Counted from the first letter of the stretch, positions 23,861-34,679 are shown. The stretch: 64,000 bases of DNA from Acanthosepion esculentum (GCA_964036315.1 OZ038510.1:81790980-81854979); one strand, 5' to 3'. Program-made: numbers and translations. Notes: a model not told the origin generated them from the letters alone.

Positions 23861-24420
23861 TCTTCAATCGTTTCTTTTCCCTCCTTCTCCATTCACTCTT
23901 CTACTCTTTCTCTCTCCCTGTCACTCCCCCTTGAACGTTCTTTTTCTCTTCTTCTTCTTTTTCTTCTTCTTCTTCTTCAATCGTTTCTCTTCCCTCCTTC
24001 TCCATTCACTCTCCTATTCTTTCTCTCTCAGTGTCACTCCTCCTTCATCGTTCTTTTTCTCTTCTCCTTTCTTCTTCTTCTTCTTTTTCTTCTTCTTCAA
24101 TCGTTTCTCTTCCCTCCTTCTCCATTCACTCTCCTACTCTTTCTCTCTCCCTGTCACTCCTCCTTCAACGTTCTTTTTCTCTTCTTCTCCTTCTTCTTTT
24201 TCTTCTTCTTCTTCTTCTTCAATCCTTTCTCTTCCCTCCTTCTCCATTCACTCTTCTACTCTTTCTCTCTCCCTGTCACTCCCCCTTCAACGTTCTTTTT
24301 CTATTCTTCTTCTTCTTTTTCTTCTTCTTCTTCAATCGTTTCTCTTCCCTCCTTCTCCATTCACTCTCCTATTCTTTCTCTCTCCCTGTCACCTCCCCTT
24401 CACCGTTCTTTTTCTGTTAA
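23860..24420. repeat. CTTCTT-rich minisatellite, five units of 113-122 bp
   Basis: Each unit holds TCTTCAATCGTTTCTCTTCC, CTCCTTCTCCATTCACTCT, TTTCTCTCTCCCTGTCACTC and AACGTTCTTTTTCT. CCATTCACTC occurs at about 23889, 24002, 24122, 24244 and 24357. Unit length varies with the CTT count. Confidence 0.9.
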
Positions 24421-25864
24421 TTATTCTCCCCCGTTACTCGAACCTTTTATAAACACAACTTCCAGCAGATCTCACACTCGATGTCATTTCTGCATTGTTC
24501 ATCTATTAGCAATCAAGCCCGTAGAAGCGAATTCATAACAAAAAAAACAACATCTATTGAAACACTCCAACGCGAGATAACAGATTATTGCGTTAAGAAC
24601 CTCCAATTGTTTATCATCTACTCGATAAATACGCTTCTATCTGCGTCTACGTGTCAGTTTAAAAGCAGACATAAACCTTCAGTGGTTAAAGGCTTTCCAT
24701 ATACACGAATATTATTTACCATCAACGCCTTATCTATCTTTCACATCAACGCTGCATTAGATTCAGCAAAGCTCCCCAAAACAATGACGAGATAAAGAAA
24801 TAAATTTGATAACATATTTTGTACTTCGGCTGGCTTTAGACAGCTGGACGCCATGGGCGGCCATAGTTATCATAGCGCCAAAAATGCTTTCTGCTTATAA
24901 GATGACCTGTGGGGCATGTAGCTATTACACTCACTCGACGGAAATCGGCTATCTGTTGTCTTACAGAGATATCGGAAAGTATTTAGCCTCGTGGCTTGCA
25001 AAACGAAAAAATCCAGCTCCGTTTAAATCCTTGTTTTTCAGTTTTACTTATTCGGTGGACGTTATAAATTTGTATTCATTTTTCTTTTTAAAAGCTAAGC
25101 AAAGAGAAGAAGAAGAGAGAGAAATTGCCCACACATGTCGAATATGGCTTGTACTTTAAAACATCTGCTGAATATAAATACTGACATCTGGCCATGTTCA
25201 TTTTTTTGGTGAAGGGGTGCGGTGGAATTTGTCTCTAACAAGGAATAAATTACAAACTGCTATCTCGTTGATAAAAAAAAAAAATAGCAAAAATACGAAG
25301 GCATTATTTTAGACTGATTACACTGGTTTTTATGAGGGGGTACAGTCAATAATTAGAAAAGAGGTCGGCATTTTCGGTCCCCTGTGTGTGGAAATCGGAC
25401 ACTAAATGAACACTAGACATAAATTATTATTTTCTAATAACGCACACACGCAGACACACACCTCCATCTGTTGCGCGTCTGCATTTTATAAGCATATAAA
25501 AGAAAGATTATAACAAAACAATACAGTCGAAATTACTAGCCTTGTTCAGATTCTAATAAACCGATTTTATCATAATGTCTTCAGTAATTCAATTTTCACG
25601 CTAACTAAATCGCATCAGAGGAAATACCACTTTGAAGTCTCAACGATAAATGATTCGGGATTCTCGTGATTATCTCTCCGTGAATCTCGCTCTAGTCGCG
25701 ACCACGGTGGATAGCTTCATCCAAATTTTACTGGAACTCAGCTCATCCATTAGTCACTGACTTTTGATACATAAGCTATGCAGTTTGATGCACACTGCAG
25801 AATATATTAAGTGTCGAGGAGACTATCCAGGTGTGTGTGTGTGGAGGTCATTAACGCCTGATGT
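24421..25864. other. Unassigned, low-repeat region
   Basis: Frames at 24481-24795 (104 codons) and 24806-25159 (117 codons) start with ATG but match no family I know and show no clear splice or promoter signals. This is one of the few low-repeat stretches in the window and the most likely place for host sequence, but nothing can be called. Confidence 0.35.
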
Positions 25865-26138
25865 TTAACCCTAGAACACTAACTATGGGTATATAGTACC
25901 CAGCGCAAATTTTCCTATTTTTAATTACAATTTTCAGTACCTGATTTTCTTACCTACATAATGTTTTTCAGTTCCTATTAATGTTAACTCAAAATACAAA
26001 GTTTGAAGTGCCTGCATGTAAAATATTTCAAATAAAGATTTATATTTAATATTTTTTTGATATTTTCAAAATCGGGTATGATATACCCATGGTTAGTAGT
26101 GGGGTAACTTTAATTGATGGGTACTGTTCTAGGGTTAA
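25865..26138. mobile_element. piggyBac-like MITE, copy 1
   Basis: The element is flanked by TTAA on both sides (25865-25868, 26135-26138), and its ends are inverted: CCCTAGAACA at the left, TGTTCTAGGG at the right. Internal short palindromes GGGTATATAGTACCC and GGGTATGATATACCC lie near each end. 266 bp, no ORF. TTAA duplication with CCC(T)-GGG ends is the hallmark of piggyBac; autonomy must come from elsewhere. Confidence 0.8.
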
Positions 26139-26323
26139 AGAAAAAAAAATTAAATATGCCATCAGACCACAAAAGAATAAAAACAAATGCACCTTGTTGT
26201 AAGAATAAAAATTGAATTTACGACTTGCAAGAATCCTGATTATAAAAAGATATTTTTCAGTGTTATTTTCATCTTCCCTGAACTAAAAACATAGACTCTA
26301 CTAAGTGTCAACTTGATAATGTT

Positions 26324-26628
26324 TTAACCCTAGAACACTAACCATGGCTATATAGTGCCCAGTGCAATTTTTCCTATTTTTAATTACAATTTTCACTACC
26401 TGATTTTTTTACGTAAATAATATAATATAATAATATAATATAAATAATATATGTTTTTCAGTTCCTATTAATGTTAACTCAAAATACAAAGTTTGAAGTG
26501 CCTGCATGTAAAATATTTCAAATAAAGACTTTTAAAAAATTTTTTTTTTTTTTTTGATATTTTCAAAATCGGGTATGATCGGTTAGTAGTGGGCTAACTT
26601 TAATTGATGGTTAGGGTTCTAAGGTTAA
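26324..26628. mobile_element. piggyBac-like MITE, copy 2
   Basis: TTAA at 26324-26327 and 26625-26628. Left CCCTAGAACA, right GGTTCTAAGG (one mismatch). Same interior as copy 1, plus an AT-rich insertion near 26415-26450 (ATAATATAATA repeats) and a deletion of the second internal palindrome. Confidence 0.8.
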
Positions 26629-26793
26629 AGTCAAATAGATGCCCTTCAATATGTCGATGCATATATGGTGATTTACTAAGTTTAGCTTAGATGTGGCACA
26701 AGGCCAAAAGTATGGAGCACCCAATGAGGATGAAACTCGCTACTTAATTGTAACAAAATCATATCAGATTTTGATATCTTATAATACTCACAT

Positions 26794-27071
26794 TTAACCC
26801 TAGAACACTAACCATGGGTATATAGTACCCAGAGCAAATTTTCCTATTTTTAATTACAATCTTCAGTACCTGATTTTCTTACTTAAATAATATGTTTTTC
26901 AGTTCCTATTAATGTTATCTCAAAGTACAAAGTTTGAAGTGCCTGCATGTAAAATATTTCAAATAAAGATTTATATTTAATATTCTTTTTTGATATTTTC
27001 AAAATCGGGTATGATATCCCCATGGTTAGTAGTTGGGTAACTTTAATTGTTGGTTAGTGATCTAGGGTTAA
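26794..27071. mobile_element. piggyBac-like MITE, copy 3
   Basis: TTAA at 26794-26797 and 27068-27071. Left CCCTAGAACA, right TGATCTAGGG. The interior is nearly identical to copy 1 (TATGTTTTTCAGTTCCTATT, AAGTTTGAAGTGCCTGCATG). All three copies share one orientation. Confidence 0.8.
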
Positions 27072-27284
27072 AAAGGGTAGATATATAAATAGTGGTGACT
27101 TACGACCCAAACCAAACATTTTCTAACCAAATATCTATGCTCGTGATATAGGTCATCAACACACCCCTCCCTATTAATGGTGTCAACCAATTCAATAAAA
27201 GTCATTTATTTACTTTTACTTCGTCGATAATTATCTATATAGAGCGTATAAATTACTATAAGTAATTTGTACGTATTATTTATC

Positions 27285-27545
27285 ATCTCTCAGTTGCGTC
27301 TCTGTCCTTGGACAGAGTGCGCCCAGGGGCTTCTCTGTCAAAGGGCAGAGGAGCAACTGAGAAAATAATACTGAGAGGTGCCCAGCCCTGGGGAACAGCT
27401 GCCCGAGGCCGCACCCTCCCACTGCTCAAGAGGGAGGGATCGGTGCTTGTACCGAGACCAGCGCAACTGACGGTTGCGAGGACTGTGGGCAATTTTTGTC
27501 TACGCCCGTGTGCACGCGCTCGGGGCCCCACTTTAAAAAGACCTT
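27285..27545 (+). ncRNA. GC-rich multi-hairpin element, copy 1 (possible Sm-class RNA)
   Basis: An island of high GC in AT-rich DNA. Predicted stems by eye: CTCAGTTGC/GCAACTGAG enclosing CTCTGTCC-TT-GGACAGAG and CTCTG/CAGAG, then CCCAG/CTGGG, CCTCCC/GGGAGG, GCAAC-TGAC-GGTTGC. Next is AATTTTTG (27491-27498, identical to many Sm sites), a terminal stem GCCCG/CGGGGC, and ACTTTAAAAAGACC (about 27530), similar to the snRNA 3' box (GTTTN0-3AAARNNAGA). It does not match U1-U6, U11, U12, 7SK or U3 as I know them. It could equally be a SINE-like repeat. Confidence 0.35.
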
Positions 27546-27647
27546 GAGTCACATCTCATTCTCGTGGGGGAATGTGTAAACACCGTGTAAAATTGCCAAT
27601 GTAAGTGTGTAACTTACTCTCTTGGAGTAATTTCACGTCTACTTATC

Positions 27648-27910
27648 ATCTCTCTGTTGCGTCTCTGTCCTTGGACAGACTGCGCCCAGGGGCTTCTCTG
27701 ACAAAGGGCAGAGGGGCAACTGAGAAAATAATACTGAGAGGTTCCCTGCCCTAGGGAACAGCTGCCGGAGACCGCGCCCTCCCATTGCACAAGAGGGAGG
27801 GATCGGTGCTCGCACCGAGGCCAGCGCAACCGACCGTTGCGGAAGCTGTGGGCAATTTTTGTCCCCTCTCGGGTGCACGCGCTCGAGGCCCCACTTTAAA
27901 AAGACCATGT
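27648..27910 (+). ncRNA. GC-rich multi-hairpin element, copy 2 (possible Sm-class RNA)
   Basis: Copy of 27285-27545 at an offset of 363 bp that is constant from the first stem to the 3'-box-like motif, so no net indels. Some changes are compensatory: copy 1 CGGTGC-TTG-TACCG against copy 2 GGTGC-TCG-CACC, and terminal stem GCCCG/CGGGGC against CCTC/GAGG. AATTTTTG is at 27854-27861 and CTTTAAAAAGACC at 27894-27906. Upstream AGTAATTT and TTATCATCTCTC are conserved in both copies. Confidence 0.35.
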
Positions 27911-27974
27911 GTCACATCTCATTCTCGTGGAGGAATGAGTAAACACCGTATAACTATCTATATTCCGAATTTTC

Positions 27975-28080
27975 TGACTAATTATTATTAATATTATTAC
28001 TAATTAATTATTATTATTAATTATTATTATTGATCATTATTATTATTAATTATTATTAATAATGATATTATTATCATTTA
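27975..28080. repeat. ATT low-complexity tract
   Basis: Irregular ATT/TAATTATT repeats about 100 bp long between the structured pair and a LINE-B 3' end. Confidence 0.85.
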
Positions 28081-28094
28081 CCGCATTGTTTTTC

Positions 28095-28335
28095 GTCTCC
28101 AACCGGAGATCTTGCATAATGGCTATTCCCCATCAAGGCTTCTTCATCTCGTGGAACAGACTCCCAAGAGGAGGTTTCCATACTCACTCCAACCTTAACC
28201 AGTTCAAGTCGAGAGTTAACCGTTATCTTTTCCTCTTATTCATATAGAATACCGCTTAACGTAACCCTCTAGCTCGAGTGGCCCCGGGCCTTGTACTAAG
28301 TGAAACGTATTGTAAAATAAAATGAAATGAAATAG
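28095..28335 (+). pseudogene. LINE-B 3' end (CR1/Jockey-like)
   Basis: The end of frame 28062-28247 reads FFISWNRLP-GG-HTHSNLNQFKSRVNRYL, the usual C-terminus of Jockey/CR1-type non-LTR ORF2 (aromatic-WN-LP...F+.R+). It is followed by 3' UTR AACCCTCTAGCTCGAGTGGC, CCCGGGCCTTGTAC and a (AAATG)n-like tail. The same 3' UTR occurs on the minus strand at 39567-39605 and 43384-43425. Confidence 0.65.
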
Positions 28336-28384
28336 AAGTCGTTCTATCGTAAACAGAAGGCACCTGCCGCAGAATCTCTGCAGT

Positions 28385-28903
28385 TTAAAGCAATGCGGAC
28401 TTCTGAAGCGATGGAATTCTAGTCTTTATTCCAGTATTCTCAATGTAGCACTTCAGTTTCGGTTCCATAGACCCCAACGCCCTATTGGTAACTGGAACAA
28501 TAGAAGCTTGAACATCCCGCATTCTGTCAAATTCAACGGGGAGGTGGGTGTATCTCTTAAACTTGTTAATTTCTCTGATCTTGATATTAAGGTCACCAGA
28601 TTGCATCGTAATCATAGTCAAGAGCTCATCCGAACATGTAGTATAAAAATATTTATAGAAAAGGCACATGCAGGCCTCTTCTTTGGATTTTATAAAAAAA
28701 GCAGTTGCACGGGACCATATATATATATTCAGCCCAGAAAGAACAATATCCTGATGTCTAACCGGTATCAAAGTGCTACTCCAGGTCAGTTCTTTTCGCT
28801 CGACACAATGCGCAAGATTCACCGACCTTTTGCCAAAGTTTGATAAAGGGAGTCGCCGCTTTTCCGTCCTGATCTTGATTTTAAGCTGGTATTTAAAGTA
28901 CAA
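28385..28903 (-). pseudogene. LINE C-terminal fragment, endonuclease-type
   Basis: A 172-codon minus frame. Its last third (SGDLNIKIREINKFKRY, then IVPVTNRALGSM, then TGIKTRIPSLQKSALL) resembles the extreme C-terminus of RLE-type non-LTR elements (EK.NKY, VPVVIGALG, LQK.ALLG). The N-terminal two thirds are not recognised. Catalytic residues are not identifiable. Distant from LINE-A. Confidence 0.5.
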
Positions 28904-29114
28904 GTTCAGTTGGGAAGATGTGAACTTCTCGCCCCTTTCGTCCCAATCATGACTCTCGTAAACTTAAGCAAGCAAAAGAACACAGTGTTCAGCCTTCGCC
29001 AGCGGCGGTACCACATTGCTACAGACAGAACTGGCCAATATGGAGAGCTTAGCAGAACAACTGCCATGAAAATATTTATTGAATGTCAGAGGGAAAACAA
29101 TGTCACGGTGGTTG

Positions 29115-29203
29115 GAAACTAACTGAAGTCGAGATGCCAGGTCAGGACCGATAACAGTCCAGATCCTTCTTTGGATTTTTCGAGAATTTCAAGATACATA
29201 GTC

Positions 29204-29205
<2 letters not shown>
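29115..29205 (-). pseudogene. Short LINE fragment
   Basis: About 90 bp (GGTCAGGACCGATAACAGTC, TTTGGATTTTTCGAGAATTT) parallel 42905-42990, which encodes the KILDKIQRGICNIIGPDW segment of a LINE thumb region. Short and diverged. Confidence 0.35.
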
Positions 29206-29206
<1 letters not shown>

Positions 29207-29239
<33 letters not shown>

Positions 29240-29640
29240 CTCTCTCTCTTTGTTTTTTCTTTATCATCCATCTTTCTCTGTCTATCATCACATCCTCTAT
29301 CTTTCTCTTTATATCATTCTCTATCATCCATCTCTCTCTTTCTCTCTCTCTCTATCATCACTCTCTTTCTCCTTATATCATTCTCTATCACCCATCTCTC
29401 TCTTTCTCTCTCTCTATCATCACTCTCTTTCTCCTTATATCATTCTCTATCACCTATCTCTCTCTTTCTCTCTCTCTATCATCACTCTCTTTCTCCTTAT
29501 ATCATTTTCTATCACCCATCTCTCTCTTTCTCTCTCTCTATCATCTCTCTCTTTCTCCTTATATAATTATCTATCATCCATTTCTCTCTTTCTCTCTCTA
29601 TCATCACTCTCTTTCTCCTCATGGCATCATGCCATTTTCT
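29207..29640. repeat. CA run and TCTC/TATCATC minisatellite
   Basis: About 14 CA repeats (29209-29236) precede about five diverged units of roughly 62 bp built from CTCTCTTTCTCCTTATATCA, TTCTCTATCACCCATCTCTC and TTTCTCTCTCTCTATCATCA. Ser/Leu-rich frames are artefacts. Confidence 0.9.
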
Positions 29641-30200
29641 ACTGTGCAATTAAAAAAAAGAAAAAGAAAAGAACTACAACACATATTTTACGTAGATAAA
29701 GCCCTTCGTAATATATAAATTGTACTTGTGAGGCCAATGTTTTGTATTTCTTTAAAGCATGGGTTACAAGGAATCACTTCTATGAGTCTATCGGAACCTT
29801 TTCCAATTAATTCGTGGGCTACAACAATTACAACTGGAATTATTAATGTCCACACGTGTCACATTTTTGAGATGTCCACTTCAATATCCCCGTATTTTTT
29901 GAAGATCTTCAAAGAGACATTACCATCTGCAGGAACTGCCATAACAATAAGAAATCACATCCTGTTTTTTTGGTCCAACTACAACAGGGATTGTTGATGT
30001 TCCCATGTGCCACATTTTTGAGATTTCGATTTCAAGGTCCTTGTATTTTGACAGCTTTTTGAATATCTTCATAGATACATTGCAGTCTGCAGGGACTGTC
30101 ATATTAATAAAGAGGCACTTCTTTGTGAACTTTAATAACAATGTCTGGGTTGTTGGCTTTGATTGTTCTGTCAGTGTGTATTGTGTAGTCCCATAGAATT
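29622..30200 (-). pseudogene. LINE-A copy, degenerate
   Basis: Reads on the minus strand as the LINE-A C-terminal region: LLIDMAVPA-like, KYKDLEIEISKMWHMGTSTI (around 30000-30060), and near 29700 the TLRRAL-like end before the AAATGGCATCATG 3' motif (about 29622-29635). A partial internal repeat is visible: KMWHMGTSTIPVVV occurs again about 130 bp further on in altered form, as if two copies recombined. Confidence 0.6.
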
Positions 30201-30208
30201 GTAACAGG

Positions 30209-30210
<2 letters not shown>

Positions 30211-30259
<49 letters not shown>

Positions 30260-30927
30260 CCTTTGATATCTGGCGTTTACACATTTCTTTCCGGGTCCCG
30301 CCCAGGGACCTAAGGTTAGAAATGGCATCATGACACTTTCCACTGCAAAAAAAAAAAAAAAAAAAAATTACATAGATAAAGCCCTTCGTAAAGTGTGGGC
30401 TGTACTTGTCAGAACAATTTTTTGTATCTCTTTGAGGCATGGACTTCCAGGGATCCCCTCAATCAGCCTACTGGAATCTTTCCCAACCAGTCCAAGGGCT
30501 CCAACTACAACAGGAATTGTTGATGTTCCCATGTGCCACATTTTTGAGATTTCGATTTCAAGGTCCTTGTATTTTGACAGTTTTTCGAATATCTTCAAAG
30601 ACACATTGCAGTCTGCAGGGACTGCCATATCAATAAGGAGGCACTTATTTTGTTTGTGGTCTTTAATAACAATGTCTGGGCGGTTGGCCTTGATTGATCT
30701 GTCAGTGTATATTGTGTAGTCCCATAGAATTGTAACAGGTCCTATCTCCGTAACCGGGTCAGGGTGGTGTTCGTACCAATTTCTTCCAGTTTCCTTCCGA
30801 TAGGAGTTGCAAATTTTCCAGTGCAGATATTGGCCCACTCTGTCATGCCGGTTTTTATATTCAGTGGATGCCAATATCGTGCAACCTGATATAAGATGAT
30901 CAATGGTTTCTGGATATTTGTCACAGA
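30211..30927 (-). pseudogene. LINE-A 3' copy with intact C-terminal domain frame
   Basis: Frame 30368-30874 (168 codons) is the best LINE-A reading. A segment YLHWKICNSYRKETGRNWYE (residues 16-35) is followed by NRPDIVIKDHK (64-74), LLIDMAVPAD (79-88), EKLSKYKDLEIEISKMW and IPVVVGALGLVGKDS, ending in AHTLRRALSM. PD...ID...K spacing fits a PD-(D/E)XK restriction-like endonuclease of RLE-type LINEs, though I give the fold as inference. 3' UTR 30257-30345 and ATT tail 30211-30256 follow. No RT domain is upstream, so the copy is 5'-truncated. Confidence 0.7.
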
Positions 30928-30989
<62 letters not shown>

Positions 30990-31080
30990 CATCATTGGTA
31001 TTATTATTTCCTTCCGTGTCCCAACCAGTGAGCTAAGGTCAAAAATGGCTTCATTTCAATTTCCACTGATCTTTTTTGTA
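30928..31080 (-). mobile_element. LINE-A 3' end with AAT tail, second copy
   Basis: An ATT run (30928-30989) followed by CCTTCCGTGTCCCAACCAGT, GAGCTAAGGTC-AAAATGGC and TTTCCACTGATC. It is the reverse complement of the LINE-A terminus, diverged from the copy at 30257. Confidence 0.65.
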
Positions 31081-31097
31081 AAAATAAATTATTCTTA

Positions 31098-31150
31098 TTA
31101 TTGTTGTTGTTGTTGTTGTTGTTGTTGTTTTTGTTGTTGTTGATGTTTGT
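31098..31150. repeat. TTG microsatellite
   Basis: About 15 TTG repeats with small interruptions. Confidence 0.95.
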
Positions 31151-31215
31151 ATTTTATGTTTCCTGTTTTATATCCTGTAGATCTGGGTTCAAACTATGGT
31201 CCTTAAGCCCTATAG

Positions 31216-33350
31216 GTGAATTGTCATTTAACTGATAGCACTAATTTTGATCTCCAGGTCTTGTATTTGGACAATGTCTCGATAATATTTACGAAAATAA
31301 TAAATAACATAACTTTCTATGAAAAGAAAAGCTATTTCCAAAAACGTCTGGACAAGATAGTGAAAAATATTAATGCAACAGATAAAATTTTAATCAAATC
31401 GGATAAGACAGGAAATTTTTATAAATTAACAGCAACGGACTACAACAAGCTAATTAAAAAAAAGACTTAAATAAGAATTATAAAAAGGCTAGTAATAAGT
31501 GCGTGAATATAGTGGAAAACATTAATATTAGTTGTGAAAAAGAGCAGAGATAAATTGAATCTTAGTAAAATTACAAAAAAAAAAAAGAGTGCTATATAAC
31601 CATAATGGACCACAAACCCGATTTCGAAGCTAATCCGACTACAAGATTCACTAATCCAACCCGACCTGAAATCGGCAGAATTAGTAAGAAAATCCTAGAA
31701 AGGATCAAGCAACAAATAAAGAATTCCTAGGATTAAACGTTTGGGTCAACACCAAAGAAATTACTAATTGGTTTGCTAATATCAAGGAGAAACCAAATTG
31801 CACACTAATACAGTTTGATATTGAGCATTACTACTAATCGATATCAAAGTAACTTTTCACGAATGCTATGGATTTTGCTGCCCATTACTCGGACATAACA
31901 GATGCAGAGAAAAACATAATTGTGAATGCGAAAAAATCGGTACTCATTCATAATAGCGAGCAATGGATTAAAAACTCTAATGACCACTTCGACATCACAA
32001 AGGGTTCATTGGACTCTGTTTGGTCCTCTGACATTATTGGTCTTTTGATATTATATAATCTTACTGCATATCGTGAAATTAGTATAAATGACATTGTATT
32101 GTACAGAGATGATGGTTTTATGTTTGTAAGGAATTATACGTACTTTAAAATTGATAAAATTAGGAAACTATTCCATAGAGAATTTAAATGCCTAAACTTG
32201 AAAATTACTGTAAATACTAAACTGAAAAAGTTAACTTCCTTGATATAGCACTAGATTTAATAAATAATATATATCTACCTTAAAAGAAAATATTCTATGA
32301 ACATAGTAATTTCTATAATAAAGCTCTAAAGAATAGGGGCTATAAATGCCCCAAACTCAATTATATAAAAAAATGAAAAGAGACAATATAGAAAAAACAG
32401 AAATAGAAAAATCATTTGGTATACACCCCCATACAAACAAATGATAAGAAATAATTTAGGAGAAAAATTCCTTGCATTAATTGATAAACATTTTCCTAGA
32501 GATAGTAAACTCAGTGCAATTTTTAATAAAAATACCCTAAAATTAAGTTACAGTTGTACTGAAAACTTAGAAATGATTATTTAGAAACATAATGCTTATA
32601 TCTTGAGTAAACACTTAGACCAAAATTAAAAAATATAGATCCTAAAATAAATAGAAATGAAGATAAAGAAAAGTTATGTAACTGTAGAAGTCCTCAAAAC
32701 TATCCTCTTAATAATAAATACCGTATTGCATCAGTAGTTTATCAATGCAGTATCTCATCTATTGAAAATCTAGATATGGTTAAATTCTACGTTGGGTGCA
32801 CGCGCAATGAATTCAAAGTAGGCAGAAACAACATCAAACATCATTTAATAATAATAAATACTGAAATCAAACGTCCCTATCTAAATATGTCTGACACTTA
32901 AAAGAAACCAATAAAACACCAATGGTAAAATAGAAATTAATAAGAAAAGCTTGAGCTTGTAGGTTATTAAAGGACCCATGTCGTTTGTGCATAAATGAAA
33001 AATTATTTCTTAAAAATAAAAATTTACTAAATCAAAGAAATGAAATAGTTATGTTTTGTAGGCACCACCCTCTTACCTGGGAAGGAGCAATGCAGTTATT
33101 AATAAGAAGAGTTGCAATTAATATATGCCAGATTTCACAACTCAAGTATCATCCTTCATAGTCAGTCTACGAAGATTTCAGCCCACCCTTGTTGTTTATT
33201 GGTTAGTTTGACCATTACCACTGAGTAGTAATTTCAGCTCTAAACATGCTCCATGTTTGTGTCCTTTTACCAGACTAAGATTTTGTTAGTATATAACTAC
33301 TTCTTAATCATTTTAATAGAGTTGTTTTAATAAAATATTTCTTCTCGAGA
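31216..33350 (+). pseudogene. Penelope-like element with RT and GIY-YIG remnants
   Basis: Broken frames in order: SDKTGNFYKLTATDYNKL (near 31400-31460, RT N-terminal extension), NPTRPEIGRISKKILERI (31655-31710), WFANIKEKPNCTLIQFDIEH (31765-31830), and frame 31868-32248, which carries FDITKGS-D and the catalytic YRDDG (residues 79-83). Then LCNCR---NYPLNN, ASVVYQC and FYVGCTRNEFK (32670-32810), a GIY-YIG nuclease start with its CxC linker. Stops and frameshifts separate all pieces. RT and nuclease would act in target-primed insertion. Penelope-like retroelement is the only family I know with this pairing. Confidence 0.8.
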
Positions 33351-33850
33351 AAAACGACGTGGGTGTCATTACTTCCGTTTTTTTTTCAAACCGGAAGTAT
33401 ACGAAGAGTATGTAATTTATCGAATTCACAATATGTTTCGTTTTTTGTTTTTTTTACTTGCGTAACAGAATATTCTACCTACCACCGTTAATTCCTCTGA
33501 ACAGAAGCCCCGGTGCCTTATCCCAAATGTTTAAGGCTATCCTCTTTCAAACTATCGTTTCATTCTACTGTCTCTTAATCTCATAAGATCTTTTACTAGT
33601 CTCATTTTTCCTTGCTATTCCTTGATGTACGGACATCTGTTCCCGCCATCTTTGTATCTCATTCCTTTAGACGATGAAAAAAAAAGACTTAATAAACACG
33701 CGCACATGCGCAGAATAAACTTAAAATAGTAGACATTGTAAGTCTCCATTATAGGGTATCATATAGGAAATAATCCCTTAAGTAATATGCGAATTGAGGG
33801 CTTGAAAAATATTATAATATAACATTATTCTATGTCCCGCATACCTTCGT
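33351..33850. other. Unassigned region
   Basis: No recognisable gene or repeat apart from AT-rich patches. Confidence 0.4.
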
Positions 33851-33852
33851 GA

Positions 33853-34270
33853 AACTACGGCCGCATCACGTTGAAATCCTGGTTCCCAAACACCAGCCCA
33901 GGATTATTTTCGGCAAGGCTGGTTGATATCCGGTGTATAAGTCAGGCTAGACCAGTTTACACCCCAGGGTATAAAATGAACTAGGCTAGAATATAATATA
34001 CCTCCTACGCCAGAATATACCTCCTCCTTTATCCGTTTTGGATTACGGTCTAAACACGTTGAAACACCGGTTCCCGTACGATCACTGAAGTTAAGCAACG
34101 TCGAACCTGATCAGTAAGTAGATGGGTGACAGCTTGGGAATACCAGGTGGTGTGATATTGGATGTGCGGGTGGTACAAAGAATAATGATGGTGTAAAAAT
34201 CTTTAATCGGAGAGCGAAGTTCTAATTCCAGTTAGGTTCGTTATATCCACATACGCCTGATCACAAACTT
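33853..34270 (+). mobile_element. Chimeric 5S-tRNA SINE (SINE-2) with disrupted 5S head
   Basis: A 5S 5' end (CTACGGCCGCATCACGTTGA, about 33856-33890) is interrupted by about 150 bp of unrelated sequence. A second, fuller 5S segment then starts at about 34043 (ACGGTCTAAACACGTTGAAA, CACCGGTTCCCGTACGATCA, GAAGTTAAGCAACGTCGA, TAGATGGGTGAC, GGGAATACCAGGTGG). After GATGTGCGGGTGGT the sequence passes into the tRNA-derived part (AATCGGAGAGCGAAGTTCTA). Same order as 2175-2458. The full internal control region makes this a better-preserved 5S pseudogene head. Confidence 0.65.
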
Positions 34271-34679
34271 CTCTTTCTACGCCTCATTAATGTTTCTGTT
34301 CCTAATTCTTCTACACCCGGTAACCCCTTGTGTCTTAGTGGCATTACTACCTTACTTGGGGTGATTTCGTTTATAACAATAAAAGTCAACCTAATATTAA
34401 GAACTTATCTGGCGATGCAAATCACAAATAATTTAGTCTGAAACCTCCTCCCTACATAAATCAATAAAAAAGCAGGGAGTACATTATCTAGACCAGAGGT
34501 TCCCAACCGGGGACCATATGGATTCTGGAAAGGTAGGGGTCAACTCAAAGCAAACTGGAAGTCAACGCTGATATTTTAGTGGTTCATAGAGCAATTTTTA
34601 CATTTGTTAAAACTAAGAATTGGAATTTCTACCATATTCTCCGCCATATTAAGATTCTAAAAATATTAAAAAAAACAAC

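Noticed and set aside
23348..24452. Phe/Leu/Ser-rich frames of up to 173 codons
   Set aside because: CTTT and CTT repeats give open frames in every phase; no amphipathic or domain structure.
24481..25159. Two frames of 104 and 117 codons in low-repeat DNA as host genes
   Set aside because: No recognised domain, no clear splice or promoter evidence; reported only as an unassigned region.
27283..27908. GC-rich Arg/Pro/Ala frames of 68-89 codons
   Set aside because: Both strands and several phases are open because of composition; differences between the two copies do not favour synonymous sites, and pairing is a better explanation.
34060..34170. Functional 5S rRNA gene
   Set aside because: Head is interrupted upstream and runs into a SINE body; several conserved positions differ.
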